Assembly (NCBI GenBank): GCA_964568805.1
Contig: CAZMRW010000015.1
Location: forward strand, 1-57,247
Origin: CAZMRW01 sp964568805
Lineage (GTDB): Bacteria > Pseudomonadota > Gammaproteobacteria > Methylococcales > Methylomonadaceae
Direction of reading: 5' to 3'
DNA length: 57,247 bases
Shown: positions 42,980 through 52,582 of the stretch, piece by piece
How positions within the stretch are numbered: the stretch's first letter is position 1
Layout: the number at the start of each line of letters is the position of its first letter
Notes under the pieces: model-generated
Seen by the model: only the letters and a program-made list of their open reading frames with translations
Database searches by the model: none
Told to the model about the DNA's origin: nothing
Translations under genes and position numbers: made by a program

Positions 42980-44290
42980 ATGACTGCCCCACAAATTGGA
43001 TTTATAAGCCTGGGCTGCCCAAAAGCCCTGGTTGACAGCGAGCGGATATTAACCAAGCTTCGCTCCGAAGGTTACACCATTTCACCGACCTATAAAGACG
43101 CCGATCTGGTGGTGATCAATACTTGCGGATTTATTGATGCGGCGGTTGAAGAATCTCTTGACAGCATTGGCGAAGCGCTGGCTGAAAACGGCAGAGTCAT
43201 TGTGACCGGTTGCTTGGGTGCCAGAGAAAACGAAATCCGTGCCCGCCATCCAGAAGTATTGAAAGTAACGGGCGCACATGCCCTGGAAGAAGTTGTCGCA
43301 TCCGTCCACGAACATTGTCCGCCGCCGCATGATCCCTTTACCAGTCTGGTGCCGCCGCAAGGCATCAAGCTGACGCCTCGACATTATGCCTATTTGAAAA
43401 TTTCGGAAGGCTGCAATCATCGCTGCACTTTTTGTATTATTCCGTCTATGCGCGGTGATCTGGTCAGCAGACCGGTTGATGAAGTCATGCTGGAAGCCGA
43501 ACGTCTGGCCAATGCCGGTGTCAAGGAGTTATTAATTGTTTCGCAGGACACCAGCGCCTACGGTCTGGATCTGAAGTATCAAGCCTTTGGCTGGAAAGGC
43601 AGAACCGTTAAAACACAGTTCTATGACTTGGCCAAGGCACTGGGCGATTTGGGCATCTGGGTCAGATTGCATTACGTCTATCCTTATCCCCATGTTGATG
43701 ATGTCATCCCGCTGATGGCGGAAGGCAGGATCCTGCCCTATCTGGATATTCCCTTTCAGCATGCTTCAAGCCGGATTCTCAAATTAATGAAACGGCCGGC
43801 CGCCAGTCAAAATAATCTGGAAAGAATCAGGGCGTGGCGGGAAATCTGCCCCGATATTACCCTGCGCAGCACGTTTATCGTCGGATTTCCTGGAGAAACC
43901 GAACAAGAGTTCGAGGAACTGCTCGATTTTATGACCGAAGCGCAACTCGACAGGGTAGGCTGTTTTGCTTACTCGCCGGTAAAAGGCGCGGCCGCAAATG
44001 CCTTGCCGGATCAAATTCCCGAGTCAGTCAAAGAAGAGAGGCTGACCCGTTTTATGGAACATCAGGCCGCAATTAGCGCCGGAAGGTTGCAGCAACGGCT
44101 GGGTAAAATCGAAACAGTGCTGGTTGACGAAGTCGTGGAGGAGGGTGCCGTTGCCAGGAGTAAAGCTGACGCCCCCGAAATCGACGGACAAGTCTTTATC
44201 GATGGCGCTACCCATTTGCGTGTCGGCGATTTTGTCGAGATTGAAATAGAGGACGCAGATGACCATGATTTATGGGGGCGTCAGCTTTAA
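42980..44290 (+). CDS. rimO: RimO, ribosomal protein S12 methylthiotransferase
   Basis: A radical SAM enzyme adding a methylthio group to Asp89 of ribosomal protein S12. 436 residues with the family order: N-terminal MTTase domain with three Cys (GCPK, NTCGF, TGCLG) for the auxiliary 4Fe-4S cluster, the radical SAM CxxxCxxC in EGCNHRCTFC near residue 147, and a C-terminal TRAM domain. Upstream is a 290-bp AT-rich spacer shared with the smbP-like gene. Confidence 0.96.
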   Translation: MTAPQIGFISLGCPKALVDSERILTKLRSEGYTISPTYKDADLVVINTCGFIDAAVEESLDSIGEALAENGRVIVTGCLGARENEIRARHPEVLKVTGAHALEEVVASVHEHCPPPHDPFTSLVPPQGIKLTPRHYAYLKISEGCNHRCTFCIIPSMRGDLVSRPVDEVMLEAERLANAGVKELLIVSQDTSAYGLDLKYQAFGWKGRTVKTQFYDLAKALGDLGIWVRLHYVYPYPHVDDVIPLMAEGRILPYLDIPFQHASSRILKLMKRPAASQNNLERIRAWREICPDITLRSTFIVGFPGETEQEFEELLDFMTEAQLDRVGCFAYSPVKGAAANALPDQIPESVKEERLTRFMEHQAAISAGRLQQRLGKIETVLVDEVVEEGAVARSKADAPEIDGQVFIDGATHLRVGDFVEIEIEDADDHDLWGRQL

Positions 44291-44388
44291 ATCGGCCAAT
44301 CAATTCCCAAATATTGAACTTAACCTTTTAACACCATGGCAGATCAATAGAAACAGTTAATCAAACCTCAAGATAGGATAGTGCCATT

Positions 44389-45435
44389 ATGTCTGCTCAG
44401 TTAATTTCAACACAAGACTTTCCCCGCCAAAACAGGCTTGCCGTATCATTCAGGTTATTGTTTTGTTTATATTCGATCATCCCTGTTTGCGTGGTCTTGC
44501 AGATATTGGATGGCTGGTTTTGGCAGGGTTACCTCAAGGATAATTTACCGAGCAGCCCTAGCCATTTCATTCTCTTCCAGATTTTATTCGGAACCCCCCA
44601 TATCATCGCCAGCGCCATAGTGCTGGCTAGTAACACAGACTACATCAATTTCTATAAACACAAACTTATCTGGATGAGCGTCGCCATCATCTGCGTCTTT
44701 GGCATAGGCAGTCTGGTTATTCCCTATCGGGTTCTTTATATTATGGTCGCATGCTGGACGGTTTTTCATGTGCTCAAACAGCAGCATGGCGTCATTCGCG
44801 GACTTTGCCATCTTCCGTCCTGGGCTTTTAATCTGTTGTTGTGGTTAAGCGTGACGGCTGGCACTCTTATTTATATCGGTATCTTTTTGAAAAACAGCCT
44901 GGATGCGCAAATGGCCGCCGCAATTAAACAGATGGTCGTCAATCTGAGCATAGCACTGGTCTTGGCGACCGCATTTTGCCAGCGCTATGTGGCCACCCGA
45001 TTCGGCAAATGGTTTATGTGGTCGAACAGTCTGCTGGTTTTAAGCAGCTTTTATCTCTATGCGGAGCAGTATTACTTTCTGGCCATTCTGGTGCCCAGGC
45101 TGGTTCATGATACGACGGCTTATATTTTTTACATAACGCACGATTACAACAAGCATAACGAGCAGCCGCAGAATTTTATTTATCGCTTGGCCAAACGCTA
45201 TAAGATCAATTTCTTTATAGTGCTTCCCGTGGTTTCTTTTGGCCTGGCATTTACGTTGCAATCCTATGGAGATGATGTCATCAATCTCGTAACAAACTAC
45301 TTATTCGGCATTGAGATTTACAAGGCAATAACCCTGGGACTACTCGGTTATCTGGCATTAATGCACTATTACACTGAGTCGTTTACCTGGAAACAGGATT
45401 CTCCCTATCGGAAGTTTATTGCCTTCACCAAATAA
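44389..45435 (+). CDS. Multi-pass membrane protein with conserved-looking histidines
   Basis: 348 residues with about eight hydrophobic segments. Histidines sit in suggestive places: FGTPHIIAS, TVFHVLKQQHGVIRG, RLVHDTTAYIFYITHDYNKH and LMHYYTESFTWK. Paired His within membrane helices recall metal-dependent membrane oxygenases such as the Brp/Blh carotene cleavage group, but similarity is not established and the function is unknown. AGGA precedes the ATG. A hairpin follows the gene. Confidence 0.7.
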   Translation: MSAQLISTQDFPRQNRLAVSFRLLFCLYSIIPVCVVLQILDGWFWQGYLKDNLPSSPSHFILFQILFGTPHIIASAIVLASNTDYINFYKHKLIWMSVAIICVFGIGSLVIPYRVLYIMVACWTVFHVLKQQHGVIRGLCHLPSWAFNLLLWLSVTAGTLIYIGIFLKNSLDAQMAAAIKQMVVNLSIALVLATAFCQRYVATRFGKWFMWSNSLLVLSSFYLYAEQYYFLAILVPRLVHDTTAYIFYITHDYNKHNEQPQNFIYRLAKRYKINFFIVLPVVSFGLAFTLQSYGDDVINLVTNYLFGIEIYKAITLGLLGYLALMHYYTESFTWKQDSPYRKFIAFTK

Positions 45436-45439
45436 TTGT

Positions 45440-45466
45440 GGAGGGGATCGACCGATACCCTCCTTT
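45440..45466 (+). terminator. Probable terminator after the membrane protein
   Basis: GGAGGG (45440-45445) pairs with CCCTCC (45458-45463), with an inner ATCG/CGAT pairing, followed by TTT. It lies between the membrane protein gene and the convergent dodecin gene. Confidence 0.5.
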
Positions 45467-45476
45467 AATGCCGTTT

Positions 45477-45686
45477 CTACTCGGTCAGGGCAAAACCGAC
45501 TTTAATAGTCACTTGCCAGTGTGCGACTTTACCGTTATCAATTTGTCCTCGCGTTTCAACCACTTCAAACCAGCGCATGTTTTTAATGGTTTTTGAAGCC
45601 CTGTCGATGGCATTCTCGACCGCCTGCTGCAAACCTACAGTAGAAGAACCGGTTAGCTCTATTTTTTTGTAAATATGGTCATTCAT
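45477..45686 (-). CDS. Dodecin, flavin-binding protein
   Basis: 69 residues of the dodecin family, which forms a hollow 12-mer that stores or buffers flavins. Characteristic features are YKKIELTGSS at the start, the flavin-stacking Trp in RWFEVVETRGQI, and the end HWQVTIKVGFAL. I chose the ATG at 45686 because GGAG precedes it. This start overlaps the murU stop by 8 nt, suggesting translational coupling with murU. Confidence 0.9.
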   Translation of the reverse strand: MNDHIYKKIELTGSSTVGLQQAVENAIDRASKTIKNMRWFEVVETRGQIDNGKVAHWQVTIKVGFALTE

Positions 45687-46362
45687 CTTTGTTCTCCAGT
45701 TGTGTGTAGTAAAGATCAAGTTGCTGCAAACGTTCCGGGGTGCCAATATCCATCCAGAATCCTGAATATTTTTGACCTGTCACTCGCCGATTTGCAATGG
45801 CTTGACGTAATAAGGGTCCTAATTTTCTGACTCCGGCCGGCGTATCGCTAAACAGTTCTGGACGGTAAAGACCGATACCGCTAAAAGTGAACTGCTCCAA
45901 GCCGTTTTCGATGACGAAACCGTCGTCATTCAAGCCAAAGTCTCCTCGGCTATGGTGTTCGGGGTTATCGACCAGAACCAAATGCGCTAAATCAACTGGC
46001 ACCCGGTTTAACACATGATACGGAAAGTCGGTAGCAATATCGCCGTTGACGACCAAAAATACGTCATTGCCTAATAATGGCAGTGCGTTAATGATGCCTC
46101 CGGCTGTTTCCAGCGCCTGCTCGCCTTCCGCTGAATAACGCAGGCTGGCGCCAAACTGACGCCCGTTACCCAGTTCATCTTCTATTTGGTTGCCCAGATG
46201 CGCATGGTTGATGACGATATCGGCGAAACCGGCCGAAACCAATTGCCGGATGGTATGCACAATCAGGGGCTTGCCGGCGACAGGCAGCAGCGGCTTGGGC
46301 GTGTGATCGGTTAACGGGCGCATTCTTTCGCCGCGCCCGGCGGCCAGTATCATCGCTTTCAT
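45679..46362 (-). CDS. murU: MurU, N-acetylmuramate-1-phosphate uridylyltransferase
   Basis: Forms UDP-MurNAc from MurNAc-1-phosphate in the cell-wall recycling pathway that bypasses de novo synthesis. 227 residues with the nucleotidyltransferase signature LAAGRGERMRPLTDHTPKPLLPV and a GD catalytic pair (VVNGDIATDF). It overlaps the 3-prime end of amgK by 4 nt (ATG within the overlap), so the two are co-translated. The gene pair amgK-murU is known for recycling in pseudomonads and confers intrinsic fosfomycin tolerance there; the same is inferred here. Confidence 0.93.
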   Translation of the reverse strand: MKAMILAAGRGERMRPLTDHTPKPLLPVAGKPLIVHTIRQLVSAGFADIVINHAHLGNQIEDELGNGRQFGASLRYSAEGEQALETAGGIINALPLLGNDVFLVVNGDIATDFPYHVLNRVPVDLAHLVLVDNPEHHSRGDFGLNDDGFVIENGLEQFTFSGIGLYRPELFSDTPAGVRKLGPLLRQAIANRRVTGQKYSGFWMDIGTPERLQQLDLYYTQLENKDE

Positions 46363-47354
46363 ACCATTTGAGCCTTTAGAGGCAGTACCCTGCTGTGCAG
46401 AAACTGACTGAATTCTGACAGTTCCGGATAAGTCTGTACCTGTTCGATGACATAATTCAAAGTGCGGGGGATATCCTTCAAATAGCCGGGCTTGCCATCC
46501 CTTAAATTTAATCTGGAGAAAATACCGATGGCTTTAAGATGACGCTGCATCCCCATCAAATCAAACCAGCGTCGAAACTGGGCGGGACTGCAATCGACCA
46601 GGTTTTTCTGCAAGAGCCGGTGGTAATACCGGGTCAGCCAGCGTTCGACTTGGGCTTCAGGCCAGGCGATATAACAATCTCTGAGCAATGAAACCAAATC
46701 GTAAGTGATCGGTCCGATCACCGCATCCTGAAAATCGATGACCCCGGGAGTATCGCTGTCCAGCGCCATCAGGTTCCGTGAATGGAAATCACGGTGCACG
46801 CAGATAACCGGTTGTTCCAATGCCGAGGCGATGAGAAGTTCATACAGCGGATCGCGTATATGAGCAGGCATTTCAATATCGAGCAGTTGTTGTAAAAACC
46901 AGTCGTCAAAGATTGCCAATTCTCTGGCCAGGAGTTGTTTGTCATAGCGGGGCAAGTCGCAGTCTGCCAATGCCGTATTGGCTTGCAGTTTAAACAGGCT
47001 GTCGAATGCGCTTTGATAGAGGGCGTCGGCGTTGTCGGCGTTGAGTTGATCCAAATAACACTGGCTGCCGAAATCCTCAAGCAATAAAAAACCGTCAGTC
47101 AGATTTTGTTCGAAAATAGTGGGGACATGAACGCCCGATGCTTTCAGCAGTTTGGCAACTTTTATAAAAGATGAAATGTTCTCCTTTTCGGGAGGCGCAT
47201 CCATTACAATGTACTGCCCGCCAGGTACTTTAATCCTGAAGTAACGCCTGAAGCTGGCATCGCTGGAAGCCGGCTCGCAACCGGCGATCGTCAGTAACAG
47301 ATCATGCTCAAGCCAGTCCGACATGGCTATTGTTCTTAAATCTTCAATCATCAT
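46359..47354 (-). CDS. amgK: AmgK, N-acetylmuramate/N-acetylglucosamine kinase
   Basis: Phosphorylates MurNAc (and GlcNAc) at C1 for recycling. 331 residues of the aminoglycoside-phosphotransferase fold: catalytic CVHRDFHSRNLM and metal-binding IDFQDAVIGP are both present. Start is uncertain: ATG at 47354 or 47351, or an internal ATG at 47324, and none has a clear ribosome site. It diverges from lptD and overlaps murU by 4 nt. Confidence 0.92.
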   Translation of the reverse strand: MMIEDLRTIAMSDWLEHDLLLTIAGCEPASSDASFRRYFRIKVPGGQYIVMDAPPEKENISSFIKVAKLLKASGVHVPTIFEQNLTDGFLLLEDFGSQCYLDQLNADNADALYQSAFDSLFKLQANTALADCDLPRYDKQLLARELAIFDDWFLQQLLDIEMPAHIRDPLYELLIASALEQPVICVHRDFHSRNLMALDSDTPGVIDFQDAVIGPITYDLVSLLRDCYIAWPEAQVERWLTRYYHRLLQKNLVDCSPAQFRRWFDLMGMQRHLKAIGIFSRLNLRDGKPGYLKDIPRTLNYVIEQVQTYPELSEFSQFLHSRVLPLKAQMV

Positions 47355-47458
47355 GATGAGGGCAGATTAGTTATTATGCTGGAGTAAATTGGGGTAAAAT
47401 GAGAATCCGGCATTTTATTCCAAATATGATTCATTAAGCTACTAAACATTAACTCTCT

Positions 47459-50410
47459 ATGCGTCGTTTTTTAATTCTGTTTTTTTTATCCCTGTTTTCG
47501 GGGGTAAGTATAGCTAATGACGCCCTATGGAAATGTGAACAAAGCAAAGACAGTAAAGAATGGGTCTGCGTAGGCGATAAAAAACAAGATAAAAAAATAG
47601 CCGATTCCAAACCCCTTGAAGACACTGAAACGGCGAAAACTGCTGAGCCTACATTTGCCTCGCCTACGCCAAAATCGCCGGCACCCGAAGCCGAACCTGT
47701 GCAAGCAGCGCAGCCTGCATTACCTGAGCCGGCTGCCGTCGAGCAGCCGACGATAGCCGAATCCGTTGAAGGCATCAAACCGGTTATTCCCGTATCCAAA
47801 AAGCCGCAGCCCGAGAATGTTCAGGCAAGGGAAGCTTCTACACGCACCCCGGGATGGACCTGCAATACGAATGAGCAGGGCGAAAACTGGAACTGCAATC
47901 TGGTTGGCGCCGATCCTAAAGGTGAGGCCAGAATAGTCGAAACCGATGAGCGCAAACTCAGTCTCCTCGAGCCGGCCTTTGATTTCAAACAGGAACAAAT
48001 CTTTAAAACCTTGTCGTCACAGTTGAAATACGATCCCTGGGCGAATTGTACTATTGAAATGGGCCCCAGGCCTTCATTTGTCCCTGGGAAGCACCTGAGG
48101 GAAACGTCCCCTCTCGATGTCAAATCCGATTATTCGGAAATATTTGATAATGAAATCGGCAGCTATACAGGTAATGTGGAAATATCCCGCGCGGATCAGC
48201 ATTCATTCTCCAATGCGGCAAACTATGACAGTATCTCTGAAACCCTGGATTTACACGGAGATGTTTACTATAGCGAGGACGAACTGGCTTTGTACAGCAA
48301 CACCGCCACGCTCAAGCTTGCTTCCGACGAGGCCAGATTGAGGAATGTCATGTTCATCGATCCGGCTACTCCGCTTCGGGGTCGCGCGCAAACGGTCTAT
48401 CGCGACAGTAAATTCCTATCACGCTACAAGGATGTCGCTTATACCAGTTGTCCTCCTAACAACCAGGACTGGATCGTGCATGCATCCGACCTGAAATTGA
48501 ATGACGAGACCGGCAAAGGCGCCGCTAAAAATGCCTGGCTGGAATTTAAAGGGGTACCGGTATTTTATTCGCCTTATCTGTCGTTCCCGATGGATGACAG
48601 AAGGCTTTCCGGGTTTCTGGCTCCGTCTTTCGGCAGTACCCAACAAAGCGGCTTTGATTTTTCAGTGCCTTACTACTGGAATATCGCGCCCAATTACGAT
48701 GCAACCTTAAGACCGCGTTATCTAACCGACCGCGGCATACTGCTGGGCGGCGATTTCAGATTATTGACAAAATATTCAAATAGCATGGCCAGCCTTGAGT
48801 ATATGCCCAATGACAGTCTTCGTGACGACTCGAGGTTTCTGGGATCATTCCAGAATTACAGTCATATCGGCAAGAACATCAGTTCGAATATGGACTTGAA
48901 TTATGTATCCGACAAGGACTATTTCAGCGAACTCGGTAATGCGCTGAGTTTTCCTAACTTTAGTTTTGTCAGAAGTTCGGCCGATGTCAGGTATAACGAT
49001 GAAGGCATTTTGTTTAGCACCCGTTTAGTCAATTATCAAACCATCGATAAAACCTTGACCGGTTTTCGCAGTCCTTATCGACGACTTCCCGAGGTTAATC
49101 TGAATCTGGATCATTCTTTCGATTTTATGCCGCTTAAAACTGCAATGGAAAGCGAATATGTTTTATTCCAGCATGACGATATTATTAATGGCCAGCGATT
49201 CAATATCAAGCCTTCGGTCAGTGTTCCCTGGAAATCCGAAGCGGCGTTTTTAACGCCAAAAGTTTCGGTTCAGCATACTGACTATCAGATAAGCAAGCAA
49301 GATCTTGCGAGATTAGGACCCAATCCCGATCCGGCGCTGCCTGCCTTCATATGGAACACGGGATCAGATACTATCACAAGAACCTTACCGATATTGTCTG
49401 TAGATAGCGGACTTTTTGTTGAGCGAGAATTTGATATTGCCGATTCGCCGATAAAGCATACCATCGAGCCAAGGCTGTTTTATCTCTATATTCCCAAAGA
49501 CAACCAGGATGATATTCCACTTTTCGATACGGCTGCTTATGACTTTTGGTACCCCAACCTCTTCTGGGAAAACCGTTTTAGCGGTAGCGACCGGGTGCAG
49601 GATGCAAATCAGATAACCGCTGCTGTTACTTCACGGCTGGTTGATCCTGCCTCCGGCAGAGAATGGCTTAAATTCGATATTGGTGAAATCTTGTATTTAC
49701 GCGATAGGGAAGTCACCGCCCCGGTGCGGATAAATTTCCCGGGCGCAGTACAGATCCCAGACGGCTATCTTGCAAGCCCACCGGAAACAGACACGCTGTC
49801 GCCCTTGGTAGCCGAATTAAGCAGCCAGTTTTCCTCGCATCTATCGGCTGAAACCGGCATACAATGGAATCCTCGGACCAATGATATCGTTAGGGGAAGG
49901 GCAGTCTTGCATTATGTTAATCAACCCGAACAGATTATAAACCTGGGTTTCAACTACCGAAAGGATCCAACCATTAAAAAGGTGCTTGACTTTAATCGAG
50001 ACGTGATAGACCGATATAATTTCGATCCTAATTACGATCCGTTTACCGATGAAACCGTTATTAGAAGTAACGACATTATTCTGAGCGACGCGTCCTTTCG
50101 CTGGCCGCTTGTCACCAACTGGTACGCGGTCGGCCGCTGGCAATATTCATGGTTATATAATAATACTCAGGAAGCTTTCCTGGGGCTGGAGCATGAAAAT
50201 TGCTGCTGGCGTTTTCGTGTTATCGGGCGGCAATTTGTTAACAATACCAACAGTGTTAATAATCCCCTCACCCCAACCCAGCTTGCCGAAGGCGAGAGTC
50301 AAACCGGCATTTTTTTCCAACTGGAACTTAAGGGATTGACCGGTATAGGCCAAAAACTGGACAAATTCTTCGAAGAAAGTATTTATGGTTATCGGAGTCC
50401 GAAAAAGTGA
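47459..50410 (+). CDS. lptD: LptD, LPS-assembly outer-membrane protein
   Basis: Inserts lipopolysaccharide into the outer leaflet as a plug-barrel complex with LptE. 983 residues, with a signal peptide ending near residue 20. Then come two W-x-C...W-x-C segments (near residues 24 and 138), a Pro/Ala/Glu-rich linker between them, an OstA jellyroll (about 220-340) and a 26-stranded barrel. Cysteines in SCPPNN and in HENCCWRF near the C-terminus match the disulfide pattern that LptD needs. It overlaps surA by 4 nt. Confidence 0.96.
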   Translation: MRRFLILFFLSLFSGVSIANDALWKCEQSKDSKEWVCVGDKKQDKKIADSKPLEDTETAKTAEPTFASPTPKSPAPEAEPVQAAQPALPEPAAVEQPTIAESVEGIKPVIPVSKKPQPENVQAREASTRTPGWTCNTNEQGENWNCNLVGADPKGEARIVETDERKLSLLEPAFDFKQEQIFKTLSSQLKYDPWANCTIEMGPRPSFVPGKHLRETSPLDVKSDYSEIFDNEIGSYTGNVEISRADQHSFSNAANYDSISETLDLHGDVYYSEDELALYSNTATLKLASDEARLRNVMFIDPATPLRGRAQTVYRDSKFLSRYKDVAYTSCPPNNQDWIVHASDLKLNDETGKGAAKNAWLEFKGVPVFYSPYLSFPMDDRRLSGFLAPSFGSTQQSGFDFSVPYYWNIAPNYDATLRPRYLTDRGILLGGDFRLLTKYSNSMASLEYMPNDSLRDDSRFLGSFQNYSHIGKNISSNMDLNYVSDKDYFSELGNALSFPNFSFVRSSADVRYNDEGILFSTRLVNYQTIDKTLTGFRSPYRRLPEVNLNLDHSFDFMPLKTAMESEYVLFQHDDIINGQRFNIKPSVSVPWKSEAAFLTPKVSVQHTDYQISKQDLARLGPNPDPALPAFIWNTGSDTITRTLPILSVDSGLFVEREFDIADSPIKHTIEPRLFYLYIPKDNQDDIPLFDTAAYDFWYPNLFWENRFSGSDRVQDANQITAAVTSRLVDPASGREWLKFDIGEILYLRDREVTAPVRINFPGAVQIPDGYLASPPETDTLSPLVAELSSQFSSHLSAETGIQWNPRTNDIVRGRAVLHYVNQPEQIINLGFNYRKDPTIKKVLDFNRDVIDRYNFDPNYDPFTDETVIRSNDIILSDASFRWPLVTNWYAVGRWQYSWLYNNTQEAFLGLEHENCCWRFRVIGRQFVNNTNSVNNPLTPTQLAEGESQTGIFFQLELKGLTGIGQKLDKFFEESIYGYRSPKK

Positions 50411-51714
50411 TCGATTGTAACAATCTCAAACGGCTATTCGTGTTATTGCTGTTCAGCTGTATATTACCCTATGTCTCTCAAGTACAGGCTGAAGTACTGG
50501 ACAAAATTATCGCTGTCGTCGAAGATGACGTTATCCTTGATCGTGAACTGGAACAGGAAGTAGCGATGGTTGCACAGAGAATGCAAGCCGCTAATGCCAC
50601 CCTGCCGCCGTCTTTCGTGTTGCGCAAACAAGTATTGGAAAAAATGATCATTGACAGGCTGCAAACGCAATTGGCCGAAAGAGCCGGGGTGACTGTCAGC
50701 GAAGAAATGCTTGCCAATTCAATTGCGGAAATTGCCCGCCGGAATAATATGAATGTGCAGGAATTCAGGAGTGAATTGGAACGGCAAGGCATGTCCTATG
50801 AAAACTTTCAGAAAAATATACGCAATGAAATCATTGTCAATGAATTACGCGGACGGGAAATAGGCGGTCGCATCAAAGTGACCGACCAGGAAATCCAGCA
50901 TTATATCGAAACACAGGAGTTGGGCGGAACGGAGTCGGTGCAATATCGCTTGGGACACATACTGATTGGCGTTAAAGAAGGCGCTGCTTCATCGGAAATC
51001 CAGAAGGCCAGCAACAAGGCCGACGCCTTGGTAAAGGAGCTTCGCGCCGGGCAGGATTTTACCCAAGCCGCTATTAGCAATTCAGACGACGCCAATGCTC
51101 TCAAAGGGGGCGATCTCGGATGGCGGGCAATCGGTGATATACCTAGCCTGTTTGTCGAAAATGTCAAAAAAATGGCGGATGGCGATATCGCCGATCCGAT
51201 CCGCAGTCCAAGCGGTTATCATATAATTAAAATGTTGGGTATCAAGGGAGCCATGGGTCAGCAGATGGTCACCAAGACCAAAATCCGTCATATTTTAATC
51301 AAGACCAATGAATTAATTGATGATGACGAGGCCAAACGTCGCTTGCTTGCACTCAAAGCCCGAATCAATGACGGAGACGATTTTGCAGCTTTGGCGCGCG
51401 CCCATTCGGATGATAAAGGCTCGGCGCTGAAGGGCGGGTCACTCGACTGGGTTGGCCCCGGCGATCTGGTTAAACCGTTTGAAGAAGCCATGGAAAAACT
51501 GGAAATAAATCAAATAAGCGACCCGGTACAAACCCAATTCGGCTGGCATTTAATTCAGGTACTGGCAAGAGAAAATAAAGACAATACCTCTGAGTTCCGT
51601 AAAAATCAGGTGCGGGATGCTATCCGGAAAAGAAAAATTGAAGAGGAAACCGAGCTTTGGCTGCGCCGGCTACGCGATGAGGCTTATGTAGAAATTTACC
51701 AGGACAGGCTTTAA
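50407..51714 (+). CDS. surA: SurA, periplasmic chaperone and PPIase
   Basis: Folds outer-membrane proteins, including LptD. 435 residues: signal sequence to about residue 28, an N-terminal chaperone domain (VLDKIIAVVEDDVIL), and two PpiC parvulin domains (YRLGHILIG..., KTKIRHILIK...) with GGDLGW and GGSLDW signatures. Its GTG start overlaps the lptD stop (GTGA), so translation is coupled. The lptD-surA order is the usual gammaproteobacterial one. A pdxA or ksgA gene that often follows is absent here. Confidence 0.96.
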   Translation: MIDCNNLKRLFVLLLFSCILPYVSQVQAEVLDKIIAVVEDDVILDRELEQEVAMVAQRMQAANATLPPSFVLRKQVLEKMIIDRLQTQLAERAGVTVSEEMLANSIAEIARRNNMNVQEFRSELERQGMSYENFQKNIRNEIIVNELRGREIGGRIKVTDQEIQHYIETQELGGTESVQYRLGHILIGVKEGAASSEIQKASNKADALVKELRAGQDFTQAAISNSDDANALKGGDLGWRAIGDIPSLFVENVKKMADGDIADPIRSPSGYHIIKMLGIKGAMGQQMVTKTKIRHILIKTNELIDDDEAKRRLLALKARINDGDDFAALARAHSDDKGSALKGGSLDWVGPGDLVKPFEEAMEKLEINQISDPVQTQFGWHLIQVLARENKDNTSEFRKNQVRDAIRKRKIEEETELWLRRLRDEAYVEIYQDRL

Positions 51715-51857
51715 CGCCAGGCTTCAGGTTTATGTTTATACCGGATACAATTCCTCTGTTTTTTTATCTCTATTCGGGTGGAGACTTAATGACTGCCGTT
51801 ACCATAGAGTATCATAACTAAAATCATTCCCGGAACGGGAAGGACATCATCGAAAAA

Positions 51858-52442
51858 ATGACAGCGGTCCGAGCAAACAACAAAGAACAGCTGAGAAAAA
51901 ATCTACAAGAGATACTCGGCAGGGAAAACCTGGATAACCAGCGCGTCATAATCAAAACCCTCACTACTGATCTGGGTGCGGATTTTCTGGATTTTGCCGC
52001 CGCGCTGCTGTATTTATACCAGCAGCGAACACCGTCTTCGAGTGCATCGCATCCGTTAGATCAGGCTAGGCCCGGTTCAGCACAGCGCAATTCCCTGCAA
52101 CCGACAATCAGGATGGTTCGTTACCGGCTCGAAGTCGGCCAGATACATCGAGTAACGCAGGAAGAGCTTGTCAAGGTTCTGGTCCAGGAATCCGGTGTCG
52201 ATAAAAAGAATATCACCAATGTCGATATTCAGGGTTTGTATACATTAATTGAATTGCCTGATGAAATGCCGCATGATATTTTCCAGCATTTAAAATCGGT
52301 GGAGATCAATCAACAGAAACTGGATATCAAGCGCGTAAAGAATCGTAGTCACAAAAAAAGAATGCATAGTCGATCCAGACGGGCTCGACAGAAATCACCC
52401 AAATCATCCAATGAACTATCTGATAAGCTTTACAGCGCATGA
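51858..52442 (+). CDS. Stand-alone DeaD/DbpA-type C-terminal RNA-binding protein
   Basis: 194 residues with no helicase core. Residues 10-57 (QLRKNLQEILGRE... DFAAALLYLYQQ) resemble the dimerisation-type linker of DeaD helicases. Residues 86-160 (MVRYRLEVGQIHRV ... EMPHDIFQHLKSV) match the RRM-like RNA-binding domain at the C-terminus of DEAD-box helicase DeaD/CsdA. The tail 161-182 is strongly basic (RSHKKRMHSRSRRARQ). It probably binds structured RNA. No helicase gene or remnant lies next to it. GGAAGG is 15 nt before the ATG. Confidence 0.8.
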   Translation: MTAVRANNKEQLRKNLQEILGRENLDNQRVIIKTLTTDLGADFLDFAAALLYLYQQRTPSSSASHPLDQARPGSAQRNSLQPTIRMVRYRLEVGQIHRVTQEELVKVLVQESGVDKKNITNVDIQGLYTLIELPDEMPHDIFQHLKSVEINQQKLDIKRVKNRSHKKRMHSRSRRARQKSPKSSNELSDKLYSA

Positions 52443-52582
52443 GTTTTCAAAGGCAAAAATAAACCAGTTTATCTTGTAGTGTACAGTATCTATTTTTTGC
52501 AAATAAAATAATAAACTTAATTGCCTTATAATAGGCGCCTCTACTTGGTCAACCAGCACTAGTTACTGTTCCGGGCAATGAC

